Shown here: in pieces, positions 33,678-42,375 of the stretch
Layout of the letters: each line of letters opens with the position of its first letter
Numbering within the stretch: position 1 is the stretch's first letter
Origin: an uncultured Pelagibacteraceae bacterium
GTDB lineage: Bacteria > Pseudomonadota > Alphaproteobacteria > Pelagibacterales > Pelagibacteraceae
Direction of reading: 5' to 3'
Assembly: GCA_902515095.1 (NCBI GenBank)
Contig: CABXTC010000007.1
Location: 1-51,157, forward strand
Length of the DNA stretch: 51,157 nt
Translations under genes and position numbers: made by a program
Notes under the pieces: model-generated
The model's database searches: none
Seen by the model: the letters and a program-made list of their open reading frames with translations, nothing else
Told to the model about the DNA's origin: nothing

Positions 33678-34036
33678 GATTTACAACTATATATTTATTA
33701 ATAGGTTTTTTATTAAATATTAATTTTTCTTATGCAAATGAAATTCAAACCGAAAATAAAATTGCTAAAAATTTAAGATGTCTTATTTGTCAAGGACAAT
33801 CAGTTCATGACTCTGATTCTGAATTTGCGATAAGTTTAAAATTAGTGATAAGAAATAAAATTGAAGAGGGCATGTCAGAGAAACAAATATATAGTTTTTT
33901 AAAAAAAAAATATGGAGAATGGATATTGTATGATCCAGTTTTGAATAGAAATACTTATTTTTTATGGTTATTGCCTCTATTGATATTCTTAGCAGGCGGT
34001 GCCATAATCATTAAAAAGTTTTATATTAGAAAATAA
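33674..34036 (+). CDS. ccmH: Cytochrome c maturation protein CcmH
   Basis: This 120-residue protein has a signal peptide (about residues 1-21), the reactive LRCLICQGQS motif with C36 and C39, the ILYDPVLNRNTYFLW segment, and a C-terminal membrane span. It keeps the CxxCH cysteines of apocytochrome c reduced for haem ligation by CcmF. Length fits the short CcmH (CycL) form; no CcmI-like TPR domain follows. The start overlaps the ccmG stop (ATGA), closing the operon. Confidence 0.94.
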   Translation: MRFTTIYLLIGFLLNINFSYANEIQTENKIAKNLRCLICQGQSVHDSDSEFAISLKLVIRNKIEEGMSEKQIYSFLKKKYGEWILYDPVLNRNTYFLWLLPLLIFLAGGAIIIKKFYIRK

Positions 34037-34050
34037 CTTTAATAGAATTT

Positions 34051-34560
34051 ATGAACTTAAAAATATTTTTTTTAATCCTATTTATTTTAGCTTTGCCATC
34101 CAAATTATTTGGTGACACAAATGTTGAAAATGATAACCATCAAATAAATTTATTTGTTGGAAATTTTGATTTTAGTGACGATAAACAAAAGGCAACTTTG
34201 CTTGGTTTTCAACATCAAGATGAAAATTTAAATAGGGATACATTTTTGGGTAATGTATCTCCAATTACGGGTGGATTTGTAACAGAAAATTCTGCCGCAT
34301 ATATTTATACAGGCGTGGAATGGAACGTAGATATGGGCTCTTTTTTTTTCACCCCAAGTTTTGCACCTGGTCTGTATCATGAGGGAGACGGAAAAGACTT
34401 AGGTCATGTTCTTGAGTTTAAATCTGAAGTACAGTTATCATACAAAACTTCAGATACTACAAATTTTGCTTTCTCATATAATCATGTATCTAATGCTAGT
34501 TTGGGAGACAAAAATCCTGGGGCAAATAGTTATATGTTTAATTTTCTTAAAAAGTTTTAA
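34051..34560 (+). CDS. PagL-like lipid A 3-O-deacylase / acyloxyacyl hydrolase family outer-membrane protein
   Basis: This 169-residue protein has a signal peptide (about residues 1-21) and alternating beta-barrel strands ending in the aromatic-basic NFLKKF expected for outer-membrane insertion. The PagL motif is NHVSNASLGDKNPGANSY, with H145 and S147 as the His-Ser catalytic pair. The position of the PagL catalytic Glu is Asn (N159), a substitution I recall in many distant homologues, so activity is uncertain. If active it would remove a 3-acyl chain from lipid A. It follows ccmH by 14 bp and precedes the FMN dehydrogenases by 8 bp. Confidence 0.78.
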   Translation: MNLKIFFLILFILALPSKLFGDTNVENDNHQINLFVGNFDFSDDKQKATLLGFQHQDENLNRDTFLGNVSPITGGFVTENSAAYIYTGVEWNVDMGSFFFTPSFAPGLYHEGDGKDLGHVLEFKSEVQLSYKTSDTTNFAFSYNHVSNASLGDKNPGANSYMFNFLKKF

Positions 34561-34568
34561 AATCAATT

Positions 34569-35720
34569 ATGAATTTAAAAGATTGTTACAACTATAGTGA
34601 TTTTAGAAAACTAGCAAAAAAAAAATTACCATCACCAATATTTCACTATATTGATGGAGCAGCTGATGATGAAATCACATATGCCAGAAATACAAGTGCA
34701 TTCGATGATGTTGATTTAGTTCCAAATGTTTTAAGAGGAGTTGAGAATGTAGATTTATCAACCACAATATTTGGTAAAAAACTTGATTTACCTTTTTATT
34801 TATCACCAACAGCTCTTCAAAGACTTTTTCATTATGATGGTGAAAGAGCAGTTGGTAAAGCAGCACAGAAATTTAACACTATGTTTGGTGTCTCAGCATT
34901 AGCCACAGTAAGTGTTGAGGAAATTTCCTCAATGATTGATACGCCAAAGATGTTTCAATTTTATTTTCATAAAGATAGAGGGTTAAATGACTCTTGTTTG
35001 GAGAGAGCAAAAGCAGCTAAATTTGATGTAATGGCGTTAACGGTAGACACAATAACTGGCGGCAATCGCGAAAGAGATTTAAGAACTGGTTTTACATCTC
35101 CACCAAAGTTAACATTGTCTAGCTTATTTAGTTTTGCAACAAAACCAATGTGGGGAATAAACTACTTAACAAAAGGTAAATTTGAATTACCACACCTTCA
35201 AGACTTTGTGAAAGAGGGCACAAGCACAAATTCCTCGATTGGAAATTATTTTTCTACAATGTTGGATCAATCTATGAATTGGAAAGATGCTGAGCAACTC
35301 TGTTCTAAGTGGGGTGGTCATTTTGCCCTTAAAGGAGTCATGAGTGTTGAAGATGCTAAGAGAGCGGTCGATATTGGATGTACAGGTATAATGGTTTCAA
35401 ACCATGGTGGAAGACAGCTTGATGGTTCTAGAGCACCATTTGACCAACTTGCTGAAATTGTTGATGCAGTCGGTGATAAGTTAGATGTGATTTGTGAGGG
35501 TGGAATTCACAGAGGCACTCATATGCTTAAAGCATTATCATTAGGTGCGAAAGCTTGTTCAGGTGGGAGATTATATCTTTACGCTTTAGCAGCTGGTGGG
35601 CAATCAGGTGTTGAAAGAGCTATAGAGAAATATAAAGAAGAACTAGTTCGAGACATGAAATTAATGGGATGCACCAAAATAAGTGATTTGAATAGAAATA
35701 ATCTAAGATTTAGAAAATAG
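34569..35720 (+). CDS. FMN-dependent alpha-hydroxyacid dehydrogenase (LldD-like), copy 1
   Basis: This 383-residue protein is an LldD/glycolate-oxidase family TIM-barrel flavoenzyme. It shows LPSPIFHYIDGAADDE near the N-terminus, MFQFYFHKDRG, LTVDTITGGNRERD, FALKGVMSVEDAKRA and the active-site VSNHGGRQLDGSR with catalytic His and substrate-binding Arg. The FMN-phosphate region reads CEGGIHRGTH, departing from the usual DGGxRRG. It would oxidise an L-2-hydroxyacid such as L-lactate to the oxoacid, passing electrons to the quinone pool or oxygen. It is followed by a close paralogue with a one-base overlap (TAGTG). Confidence 0.9.
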   Translation: MNLKDCYNYSDFRKLAKKKLPSPIFHYIDGAADDEITYARNTSAFDDVDLVPNVLRGVENVDLSTTIFGKKLDLPFYLSPTALQRLFHYDGERAVGKAAQKFNTMFGVSALATVSVEEISSMIDTPKMFQFYFHKDRGLNDSCLERAKAAKFDVMALTVDTITGGNRERDLRTGFTSPPKLTLSSLFSFATKPMWGINYLTKGKFELPHLQDFVKEGTSTNSSIGNYFSTMLDQSMNWKDAEQLCSKWGGHFALKGVMSVEDAKRAVDIGCTGIMVSNHGGRQLDGSRAPFDQLAEIVDAVGDKLDVICEGGIHRGTHMLKALSLGAKACSGGRLYLYALAAGGQSGVERAIEKYKEELVRDMKLMGCTKISDLNRNNLRFRK

Positions 35721-36871
35721 TGAATTTGAAAAATTGTTATAATTTTGAAGATTTTAGAAAGCTTGCAAAAAAAAAATTACCATCACCAATTTTTCATTAC
35801 ATAGATGGTGGTGCAGATGACGAGTCAACACTAAGAAGAAATACAGACTCATTCAGTGAATGTGACTTAGTTCCCAATATTTTAGCAAGTGTTGGAAAGC
35901 CAGACTTATCGACAACTTTATTTGGTAGAAAAATTGATATGCCTGTTTTTTTATCTCCAGCAGCGATGCAAAGACTTTATCATCCAGAGGGAGATAGAGC
36001 TTCAGCTAGGGCTGCAGAGAAATATGGTACTTTTTATAGCATGTCTTCAATGGGAAACAACTCTATTGAAGAAATATCAAATATTTCTAGTGGACCAAAA
36101 TTATTTCAACTTTATGTTCACAAAGATCGATCAATTTCTGATGATTTAATTGATAGATCTAGAAGATCTGGTTTTGATGCTATGTGTTTAACAGTCGACA
36201 CATTAGTTGCTGGTAACAGAGAGAAAGATCATAGAACAGGATTTACCACCCCACCAAAACTTACATTTCAAAGTTTGATGAGCTTTGCGATGCGCCCAGG
36301 ATGGGTATTTAATTACTTAACAGGTAAAAGATTTGAATTATCAAATGTAAAAAAAAAAACAGATAAGGGAACAAATGTTGCTAAGTCTGTAATTGAATAC
36401 ATTAATGAACAATACGATCCAGCAATGGGCTGGAAAGATGCAGAATATTGCGCAAAAAAATGGAATGGACCTTTTGCTTTAAAAGGGGTTATGTCTGTAG
36501 AAGATGCAAAAAGAGCTATCGATATTGGATGCACAGCAATAATGATCTCAAATCATGGAGGTCGACAGCTCGATGGATCTCGATCACCTTTTGACCAAGT
36601 AAAATCAATTTCTGATGCTGTAGGTGATAAATTAGAAATTATTTTGGATGGAGGTGTAAGGAGAGGAACTCATGTTTTGAAAGCTATTGCAGCAGGTGCA
36701 AAAGCGTGTAGTTTTGGTAAAATGTTTTTGTTCTCTTTGGCCGCAGGGGGCCAACAAGGTGTTGAACATTTACTTCAAAACATGCACGATGAAATTAATA
36801 GAAATATGGTTTTAATGGGCTGCAAAAATTTAAAAGAGTTGAATAGTTCAAAATTAATCTATAGAAAATAG
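35720..36871 (+). CDS. FMN-dependent alpha-hydroxyacid dehydrogenase (LldD-like), copy 2
   Basis: This second 383-residue LldD-like enzyme differs from copy 1 at only four of the first 35 residues and is colinear throughout, so the pair arose by tandem duplication. The active-site ISNHGGRQLDGSR is intact. Here the FMN region keeps DGGVRRGTH, but the later conserved GR is GK (FGKMFLFSLAAGG). The start is GTG, sharing its first base with the copy-1 stop. The two may form a mixed oligomer or handle different hydroxyacids; the aminotransferase begins 10 bp after. Confidence 0.9.
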   Translation: MNLKNCYNFEDFRKLAKKKLPSPIFHYIDGGADDESTLRRNTDSFSECDLVPNILASVGKPDLSTTLFGRKIDMPVFLSPAAMQRLYHPEGDRASARAAEKYGTFYSMSSMGNNSIEEISNISSGPKLFQLYVHKDRSISDDLIDRSRRSGFDAMCLTVDTLVAGNREKDHRTGFTTPPKLTFQSLMSFAMRPGWVFNYLTGKRFELSNVKKKTDKGTNVAKSVIEYINEQYDPAMGWKDAEYCAKKWNGPFALKGVMSVEDAKRAIDIGCTAIMISNHGGRQLDGSRSPFDQVKSISDAVGDKLEIILDGGVRRGTHVLKAIAAGAKACSFGKMFLFSLAAGGQQGVEHLLQNMHDEINRNMVLMGCKNLKELNSSKLIYRK

Positions 36872-36881
36872 AGTGTAAAAT

Positions 36882-38048
36882 ATGAAATTAGCTAAAAGTT
36901 TAGAAAGATTAGGAACAGAATCTGCATTTACTGTGCTTGCGGAGGCAAAAAAATTAGAAGCCAAAGGAAAACCTATGATCCATTTAGGATTGGGTCAACC
37001 TGACTTCAAAACTCCTAAACATGTCGTTGATGCAGCTAAGAAAGCACTTGATGATGGACATCATGGATACGTAATGTCAAACGGTATTCCTGAATGCCGT
37101 CAAGCCGTAACAAGATGGATAAAAAAACGATACAATGTTGATATCGATTCTGAAAGAATCTTAATCATGCCAGGTGGAAAGCCAACAATGAGTTATGCTA
37201 TACAATGTTTTGGTGAACCAGGAGCAGAGATTATACACCCGACACCTGCTTTTCCAATTTATGAGTCAATGATAAATTATACAGGCTCAACCTCTGTCCC
37301 ATATGACTTAACAGAAAATAAAGATTTAAAATTTGATCCAGATAAAATATTATCTTTGATAACAGATAAAACTCGGTTGTTAATTCTAATAAATCCAAAT
37401 AATCCAACTGGAAGCTTTGTTGAGAAAAAAGACGTAGATGTTTTAGCTGATGGTCTGAAGAAGCACCCGCATGTAACAATACTTAGCGATGAAATTTATA
37501 GCAGACAAATTTTTGATGGAAAAGAAATGCCAACGTTTTTTAATTATCCAGAATTAAGGGAAAGATTAATTGTATTGGAGGGATGGAGCAAAGCTTACTC
37601 AATGACTGGGTGGAGACTTGGTTGGAGTTTCTGGCCAGAACATTTAGTTGAACATGTTAATAAATTATTAATTAATAGTGTTTCATGTGTTAATGCTGCG
37701 GCTCAATTTGCTGGTATTGCTGCTTTAGATGGACCAGACGATTCAATTGATGCAATGATGGAAAAATTTACTCAAAGGAGAGATCTAATTTATAAAGGGT
37801 TAAATGATTTACCAGGTGTAGAATGTAGTTTACCTGGAGGAGCTTTTTATGCATTTCCTAAAGTAATTGGCACTGGTATGAATGGTGCAGAATTTGCAAG
37901 AAAGGCTATGCATGAAGCAGGAGTAGCAATAGTTCCTGGATCAGCTTTTGGTGAAACTTGCCAAAATTATGTTAGATTTAGTTTTGCGGCATCTAGAGAT
38001 AATATTTCACAAGCATTGGAAAATATAAAGAAAATGCTATCTAAATAA
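36882..38048 (+). CDS. Class I/II PLP-dependent aminotransferase
   Basis: This 388-residue fold-type I aminotransferase has PMIHLGLGQPDFKTP, INPNNPTGSF (170-179), the DEIYS motif with the pyridine-binding Asp at 203, and GWSKAYSMTGWRLGW with Schiff-base lysine K237. Late AGVAIVPGSAFG and NYVRFSFA carry the substrate-carboxylate Arg. It resembles aspartate/alanine-type aminotransferases; exact specificity cannot be read. Placed between hydroxyacid oxidases, it may convert the resulting 2-oxoacid to an amino acid. Confidence 0.9.
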   Translation: MKLAKSLERLGTESAFTVLAEAKKLEAKGKPMIHLGLGQPDFKTPKHVVDAAKKALDDGHHGYVMSNGIPECRQAVTRWIKKRYNVDIDSERILIMPGGKPTMSYAIQCFGEPGAEIIHPTPAFPIYESMINYTGSTSVPYDLTENKDLKFDPDKILSLITDKTRLLILINPNNPTGSFVEKKDVDVLADGLKKHPHVTILSDEIYSRQIFDGKEMPTFFNYPELRERLIVLEGWSKAYSMTGWRLGWSFWPEHLVEHVNKLLINSVSCVNAAAQFAGIAALDGPDDSIDAMMEKFTQRRDLIYKGLNDLPGVECSLPGGAFYAFPKVIGTGMNGAEFARKAMHEAGVAIVPGSAFGETCQNYVRFSFAASRDNISQALENIKKMLSK

Positions 38049-38087
38049 GGTGTATTTTTTAAGCATTATTTACTAATATCACTTTTT

Positions 38088-39461
38088 ATGAATGATCAAG
38101 TACAAGCTGAATTTAAGAAAATTTTTAATGGAAGATTTTCTACCTCTGTGTCGACGAGAACAAATTATGCTAGAGGTGAAGATACATATGATCCAATTTT
38201 GTCAAAAGCTGTGGTATTCCCAGAAACTAATGAGGAGGTTTCTCAAATACTAAGACTATGTAATGAACATAAAATTCCTGTGGTGCCTTTTGGTACAGGA
38301 ACGTCTTTGGAGGGTAATGTGGTTGGAAATGAGAAAGGAATAACCATTAGCCTTGAAAAAATGAATAAAGTTTTAAGTGTCAATGCTGAGGACTTTGACT
38401 GTAGGGTCCAAGCCTGTGTAACAAAAGAGCAATTAAATGAATATTTAAGAGAGGATGGTATCTTTTTTCCAATTGATCCAGGTGCTAATGCAGCAATTGG
38501 AGGTATGGCCTCTACCTCAGCTTCGGGAACAATGGCCGTAAAATACGGTACAATGAAAACGGTAATTACTGGTCTAACCGTGGTTTTACCTAATGGTGAT
38601 ATTATTAATACAGGAGGTAGAACCAAAAAAACTTCAGCAGGTTATAATCTAACTAATTTATTTATTGGTTCTGAGGGAACTTTAGGAATCATAACGGAAG
38701 TTCAATTGAGACTTTCTCCTATACCAGAAAGTATAATGTCAGCTGTTTGTCACTTCCCAAGTTTAGAAAAAGCAGTTCAAACTGCGCAACAAGTCATTCA
38801 GTACGGTGTGCCAATTGCAAGAATTGAAATGTTAAATAAAGATCAAATGGGAATAAGTATAAATTATTCAAAATTAAAAGATATCGAGGAAACCCCTACA
38901 TTATTTTTTGAATTTCATGGATCAGAATTATCTAATAACGAAAATATTAAAATAGTTGAGGAAATATCCAAAGATAATAATGGGAGCTCTTTTAAATGGG
39001 CAAAAGATTTAGAGGAGAGAAATAAACTTTGGCAAGCAAGATGGGATGTTTACTATTCTGTAAAAGCTTTGATAAACAACGGAAGAGTTTACTCGACAGA
39101 TGTATGTCTACCTATTTCAAATATAACAGAGTGTGTAAATTATGCAGAAGAACAAGCAAAAAAATTTGGACTTAGAGCCCCAATGGTCGGCCACCTAGGA
39201 GATGGAAATTTTCATGTATTGTTGCCTTTTGATCCTGAAAAAAAAGAAATGTATAAAAAAATAAGAGAATTTAATGACCTATTAATTAAAAAGGCTTTAG
39301 AACTTAAAGGAACAATTACAGGAGAACACGGTGTAGGCCTTCATAAAAAAGAATATCTTCTAAAAGAGCATGGAGACAACATTCCTGTTATGAAATTGAT
39401 TAAAAGAAGTATTGATCAAAACAACATAATGAATCCTGGCAAGATATTTGATCTTAATTAA
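38088..39461 (+). CDS. FAD-binding D-lactate/glycolate-type dehydrogenase (GlcD/Dld family)
   Basis: This 457-residue flavoprotein has a PCMH-type FAD domain with VVPFGTGTSLEGNVV, FPIDPGANAAIGGMAST and IGSEGTLGIITEVQLRL, and a C-terminal cap with GHLGDGNFHVLLPFD and TGEHGVGLHKKEYL. Members oxidise D-2-hydroxyacids such as D-lactate or glycolate. With the LldD pair upstream, the cluster covers both stereoisomers. It lacks separate GlcE/GlcF subunits here, favouring a single-subunit D-lactate dehydrogenase. It lies 39 bp after the aminotransferase and 12 bp before the next gene. Confidence 0.9.
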   Translation: MNDQVQAEFKKIFNGRFSTSVSTRTNYARGEDTYDPILSKAVVFPETNEEVSQILRLCNEHKIPVVPFGTGTSLEGNVVGNEKGITISLEKMNKVLSVNAEDFDCRVQACVTKEQLNEYLREDGIFFPIDPGANAAIGGMASTSASGTMAVKYGTMKTVITGLTVVLPNGDIINTGGRTKKTSAGYNLTNLFIGSEGTLGIITEVQLRLSPIPESIMSAVCHFPSLEKAVQTAQQVIQYGVPIARIEMLNKDQMGISINYSKLKDIEETPTLFFEFHGSELSNNENIKIVEEISKDNNGSSFKWAKDLEERNKLWQARWDVYYSVKALINNGRVYSTDVCLPISNITECVNYAEEQAKKFGLRAPMVGHLGDGNFHVLLPFDPEKKEMYKKIREFNDLLIKKALELKGTITGEHGVGLHKKEYLLKEHGDNIPVMKLIKRSIDQNNIMNPGKIFDLN

Positions 39462-39473
39462 TAAAAATATTTC

Positions 39474-40427
39474 ATGAAAAAAATTTTAATTACAAGAAAA
39501 TTAATTAAAGAAAGTGAAGATAAAGCTTCCAAAACATTTGATCCAATATTCAACTCTAATGATGAATTATACTCACAAGCAAAAGTCATTGAGAAAAGCA
39601 AAGGTTGTGATGGTATTTTATCATCTCTTACAGATAAGATGGATAGAGAAACTATTAACAAATTACCAGATACAGTAAAAATTATTTCAAATTTTGCAGT
39701 TGGTTTTGGAAATATAGATTTAGAAGCAGCAAAAAAAAAAGGAATTGCAGTTACTAATACTCCAGATGTTTTATCAGATGCAACAGCAGAAATTGGTATT
39801 TTATTAATATTAGGAGCTTGTAGAAGGGCAGCAGAGGGAATTGTGTCTGCCAAAGAGGGTGGTTGGAAATGGTCTGCAGATTATTTAATCGGTAAACAAT
39901 TGACTGGAACAAGGCTTGGAGTTTTAGGGATGGGTAGAATTGGCCAAAAAATTGCAAGGATTGCGAAATCATTAGGGATGATTATTCACTATCATAACCG
40001 ATCAAAACTAAGTGAAGAAAAAGAGCAAGGTGCTATTTATCACGACAATTTAAAAAGTCTTTTTTCAGTTTCTGATGTTTTATCTATTTGTTGTCCAGCA
40101 ACAAAAGAAACTGAAAATATGATAAATAAAGAGACAGTTGAGTATTTCCCCAAAGGTGCAGTAATAACTAATGTTGCAAGAGGTGATATTGTTGATGATG
40201 ATGCATTGATAGATGCACTAAATAGAAGAAAAATCTATGCTGTAGGACTTGATGTTTATAAGAATGAGCCAAATTTAAATCCTGGATATCTAAAGATTAA
40301 ATCAGCTTTCATTTTACCTCACTTAGGAAGCGCAACAAAAGACACGAGAATAGCAATGGCTAATCTCGCGATAGATAATATTGACGAGTTTTTTAAGACT
40401 GGAAATTGTACTAATAAAGTAAACTAA
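39474..40427 (+). CDS. D-isomer-specific 2-hydroxyacid dehydrogenase (glyoxylate/hydroxypyruvate reductase type)
   Basis: This 317-residue NAD(P)-dependent enzyme has the Rossmann motif LGMGRIGQKIARIAKSLGM, TNVARGDIVDDDAL with catalytic Arg, the GLDVYKNEP segment with the Glu, and LPHLGSATKDTR with the catalytic His. It would reversibly reduce glyoxylate, hydroxypyruvate or another 2-oxoacid. This differs from the FMN and FAD enzymes upstream because it uses a soluble nicotinamide cofactor. It is the last gene before a 118-bp spacer carrying the TRAP operon promoter region. Confidence 0.9.
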   Translation: MKKILITRKLIKESEDKASKTFDPIFNSNDELYSQAKVIEKSKGCDGILSSLTDKMDRETINKLPDTVKIISNFAVGFGNIDLEAAKKKGIAVTNTPDVLSDATAEIGILLILGACRRAAEGIVSAKEGGWKWSADYLIGKQLTGTRLGVLGMGRIGQKIARIAKSLGMIIHYHNRSKLSEEKEQGAIYHDNLKSLFSVSDVLSICCPATKETENMINKETVEYFPKGAVITNVARGDIVDDDALIDALNRRKIYAVGLDVYKNEPNLNPGYLKIKSAFILPHLGSATKDTRIAMANLAIDNIDEFFKTGNCTNKVN

Positions 40428-40443
40428 TTCTACTCCAGATTGA

Positions 40444-40530
40444 AATTAAATTTAATTCTGCGACATCAACCCCATTTTTTGGAAAGACTCTAAACAAATT
40501 CTGTGTTTAAATTATAAGAGTTAATTAACT
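40444..40530 (+). promoter_or_regulatory. Upstream region of the TRAP operon with two palindromes
   Basis: The 118-bp spacer holds AATTAAATTTAATT (40444-40457), a 14-bp perfect AT palindrome, and AGTTAATTAACT (40519-40530), a 12-bp perfect palindrome directly after a TATAAG -10-like box (40513-40518). An AGGAG ribosome site precedes the ATG at 40546. The second palindrome sits where a repressor would block transcription, so it is the better operator candidate. No -35 is clear and no regulator gene is nearby. Confidence 0.4.
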
Positions 40531-40545
40531 TTAATAGGAGTAATA

Positions 40546-41700
40546 ATGACTAAAGAAAATAAATCATTGAAGATTAAAACATCTTCAAGACGTAAGTTCT
40601 TTAAAACTGCCGCTAAGACTGGTGCTATAGCTGCAGCCGCTGTTGCAATGCCTTATGTTAAGGCAAATGCTGCAACAACATTAAAGATGCAAGCTGCGTG
40701 GCCAAGTGGCGCAAACATTTTTTTTGAAATGGCTGGTGACTATTGTAACATGGTTAAAGAAATGTCTGGAGGTTCACTTCAGATCGATCTTCAACCGGTT
40801 GGAGCAGTTGTAAAGACTTCAGAAATCGGACAAGCAGTAAGTTCAGGAGTTCTAGATATGGGTCACTGGGTGACAGCATACTGGTACGGAAAAAATCCTG
40901 CTGCGTCTTTATTTGGTACAGGACCTTCATACGGGATGTCATCTCAAGAAGTTATGGGATGGATGGAGTATGGTGGAGGAAGAAAACTTTATGATGAAAC
41001 TCTTGCAAAAGTAGGTTTTGATTATATTGGCTTTTTCCATATGCCTATGCCTGCACAGCCTTTTGGTTGGTTTAAAAAGAACGTAACTAAAGTATCTGAC
41101 GTAAAAGGTATGAAGTATAGAACAGTTGGTCTAGCGACTAACGTTTTAACTGCTATGGGAATGGTCGTTAGACAGCTACCAGGTGGTGAAATTCAACCAG
41201 CTATGAAAACTGGTTTGATTGAAGCTGCTGAGTTTAACAACCCTACTTCAGACTCTCAATTTGGTATGCAAGATGTTTCTAAGCATTATCACTTAGGAAG
41301 CTTCCACCAATCTCAAGAGATGTTTGAAATACCAATCAATAAAAAAACATACAATAGTTTATCACCTGCACACCAAGCAATATTAAAAAATGCTGCTTAT
41401 GCTGCAAACAGTGATAACTACTTTAAAGCTTTAGTAAGATACTCAGCTGACTTAGCTAAGTTAATGAATGAGCACAAAGTGAATGTTTACCAAACCTCAG
41501 ATGAGATTTTGGCTCAACAATTAAAAGGTTGGGACAAAGTAATCGGCGATTTTAATAAGAAAGATCCTTTCTTTAAGAAAGTCGTTGATTCTCAAAAAGC
41601 TTATGCGAAGAGAGTAATGAAGTACTTGCTGATGAATCAGCCTAATTACAAACTTGCATATGAAAATGAGTTTGGTCCAATTGGAAAAGTTAAGATATAA
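40546..41700 (+). CDS. dctP: TRAP transporter substrate-binding protein (DctP type, lactate/2-oxoacid family)
   Basis: This 384-residue periplasmic protein has a Tat-type signal (SRRKFF at residues 14-19, then TGAIAAAAVAMPYVKANA with cleavage near 43). The mature part resembles the TakP/lactate-binding TRAP group: AYWYGKNPAA, GMKYRTVGLA with the carboxylate-anchoring R192, the EFNNPTSDSQFGMQD segment, and HLGSFHQSQEMFE. It would bind a small monocarboxylate, often with a cation. The hydroxyacid genes upstream make a hydroxy- or oxo-acid likely. A strong terminator follows, so it is probably made in excess over the membrane subunits. Confidence 0.92.
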   Translation: MTKENKSLKIKTSSRRKFFKTAAKTGAIAAAAVAMPYVKANAATTLKMQAAWPSGANIFFEMAGDYCNMVKEMSGGSLQIDLQPVGAVVKTSEIGQAVSSGVLDMGHWVTAYWYGKNPAASLFGTGPSYGMSSQEVMGWMEYGGGRKLYDETLAKVGFDYIGFFHMPMPAQPFGWFKKNVTKVSDVKGMKYRTVGLATNVLTAMGMVVRQLPGGEIQPAMKTGLIEAAEFNNPTSDSQFGMQDVSKHYHLGSFHQSQEMFEIPINKKTYNSLSPAHQAILKNAAYAANSDNYFKALVRYSADLAKLMNEHKVNVYQTSDEILAQQLKGWDKVIGDFNKKDPFFKKVVDSQKAYAKRVMKYLLMNQPNYKLAYENEFGPIGKVKI

Positions 41701-41720
41701 TTAACTTTTACATAATTTAT

Positions 41721-41746
41721 AAAGGGGGCTTCGGCCCCCTTTTTAT
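41721..41746 (+). terminator. Intercistronic terminator after dctP
   Basis: AAAGGGGGC and GCCCCCTTT (41721-41729, 41734-41742) form a 9-bp perfect stem closed by a stable C(TTCG)G tetraloop, followed by a T run. It lies 20 bp after the dctP stop and 39 bp before dctQ. Partial read-through would give more binding protein than membrane subunits, a common arrangement in transporter operons. Confidence 0.9.
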
Positions 41747-41784
41747 TTGATTATTTCATCACAATTAAATAGAAGTTTATATCT

Positions 41785-42375
41785 ATGTTGAGATCTTACA
41801 TAAAATTTGCTGATCGTTTAAGTACATCGATGGGCAAAGCATTTTCGTGGTGTATTGTTATTTTAATGGGCGGTACATGTTATGAAGTTTTTATGGCTTA
41901 CGCTTTAAACGCGCCAACTTTATGGAATTTTGATTTCAGTCTTCAAATGTATGGAGCAATATTTATGATGGCTGGTGCTTATACTTTATGCACAGAGGCA
42001 CATGTAAGAGGAGATGTTATTTACAGATTATTTTCTCAAAAAACTCAAGCATACATAGATTTAGTTTTATATTTTATCTTCTTTTTTCCTGGAGTACTTG
42101 CTCTTGCGTTTTATGGTTATGAGTATGCTGCACTTGCTTGGAAAATTAAAGAGACAAGTTGGAATAGTCCTGCTCAGATACAAATTTATATGGCAAAATC
42201 TTTAATACCATTGTCTGGAACACTTTTAACAGTACAGGGTATTAGTGAGGTCTGTAGATGTATCATTTGTATTCAAACGGGTAGTTGGCCTGAAAGAGGG
42301 CCTGGTGATGTAGAAGAAACTGAAAAAGTATTAATGAGGGCCGCACAAAAAGGAGAAAAAGAAGATGTTATTTAG
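41785..42375 (+). CDS. dctQ: TRAP transporter small membrane subunit (DctQ)
   Basis: This 196-residue protein has four membrane spans, with the DctQ-type WNFDFSLQMYGAIFMMAGAYTL and AHVRGDVIYRLFSQKTQAY segments between spans, and a charged C-terminal tail of about 30 residues. DctQ forms the membrane complex with DctM. It overlaps dctM by 11 bp. The length is toward the long end for DctQ. Confidence 0.9.
   Translation: MLRSYIKFADRLSTSMGKAFSWCIVILMGGTCYEVFMAYALNAPTLWNFDFSLQMYGAIFMMAGAYTLCTEAHVRGDVIYRLFSQKTQAYIDLVLYFIFFFPGVLALAFYGYEYAALAWKIKETSWNSPAQIQIYMAKSLIPLSGTLLTVQGISEVCRCIICIQTGSWPERGPGDVEETEKVLMRAAQKGEKEDVI

Noticed and set aside
36348..36362. Possible frameshift at a run of eleven A in the second LldD-like gene
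   Set aside because: The reading frame stays open through the run and matches copy 1 on both sides, so no slippage needs to be assumed.
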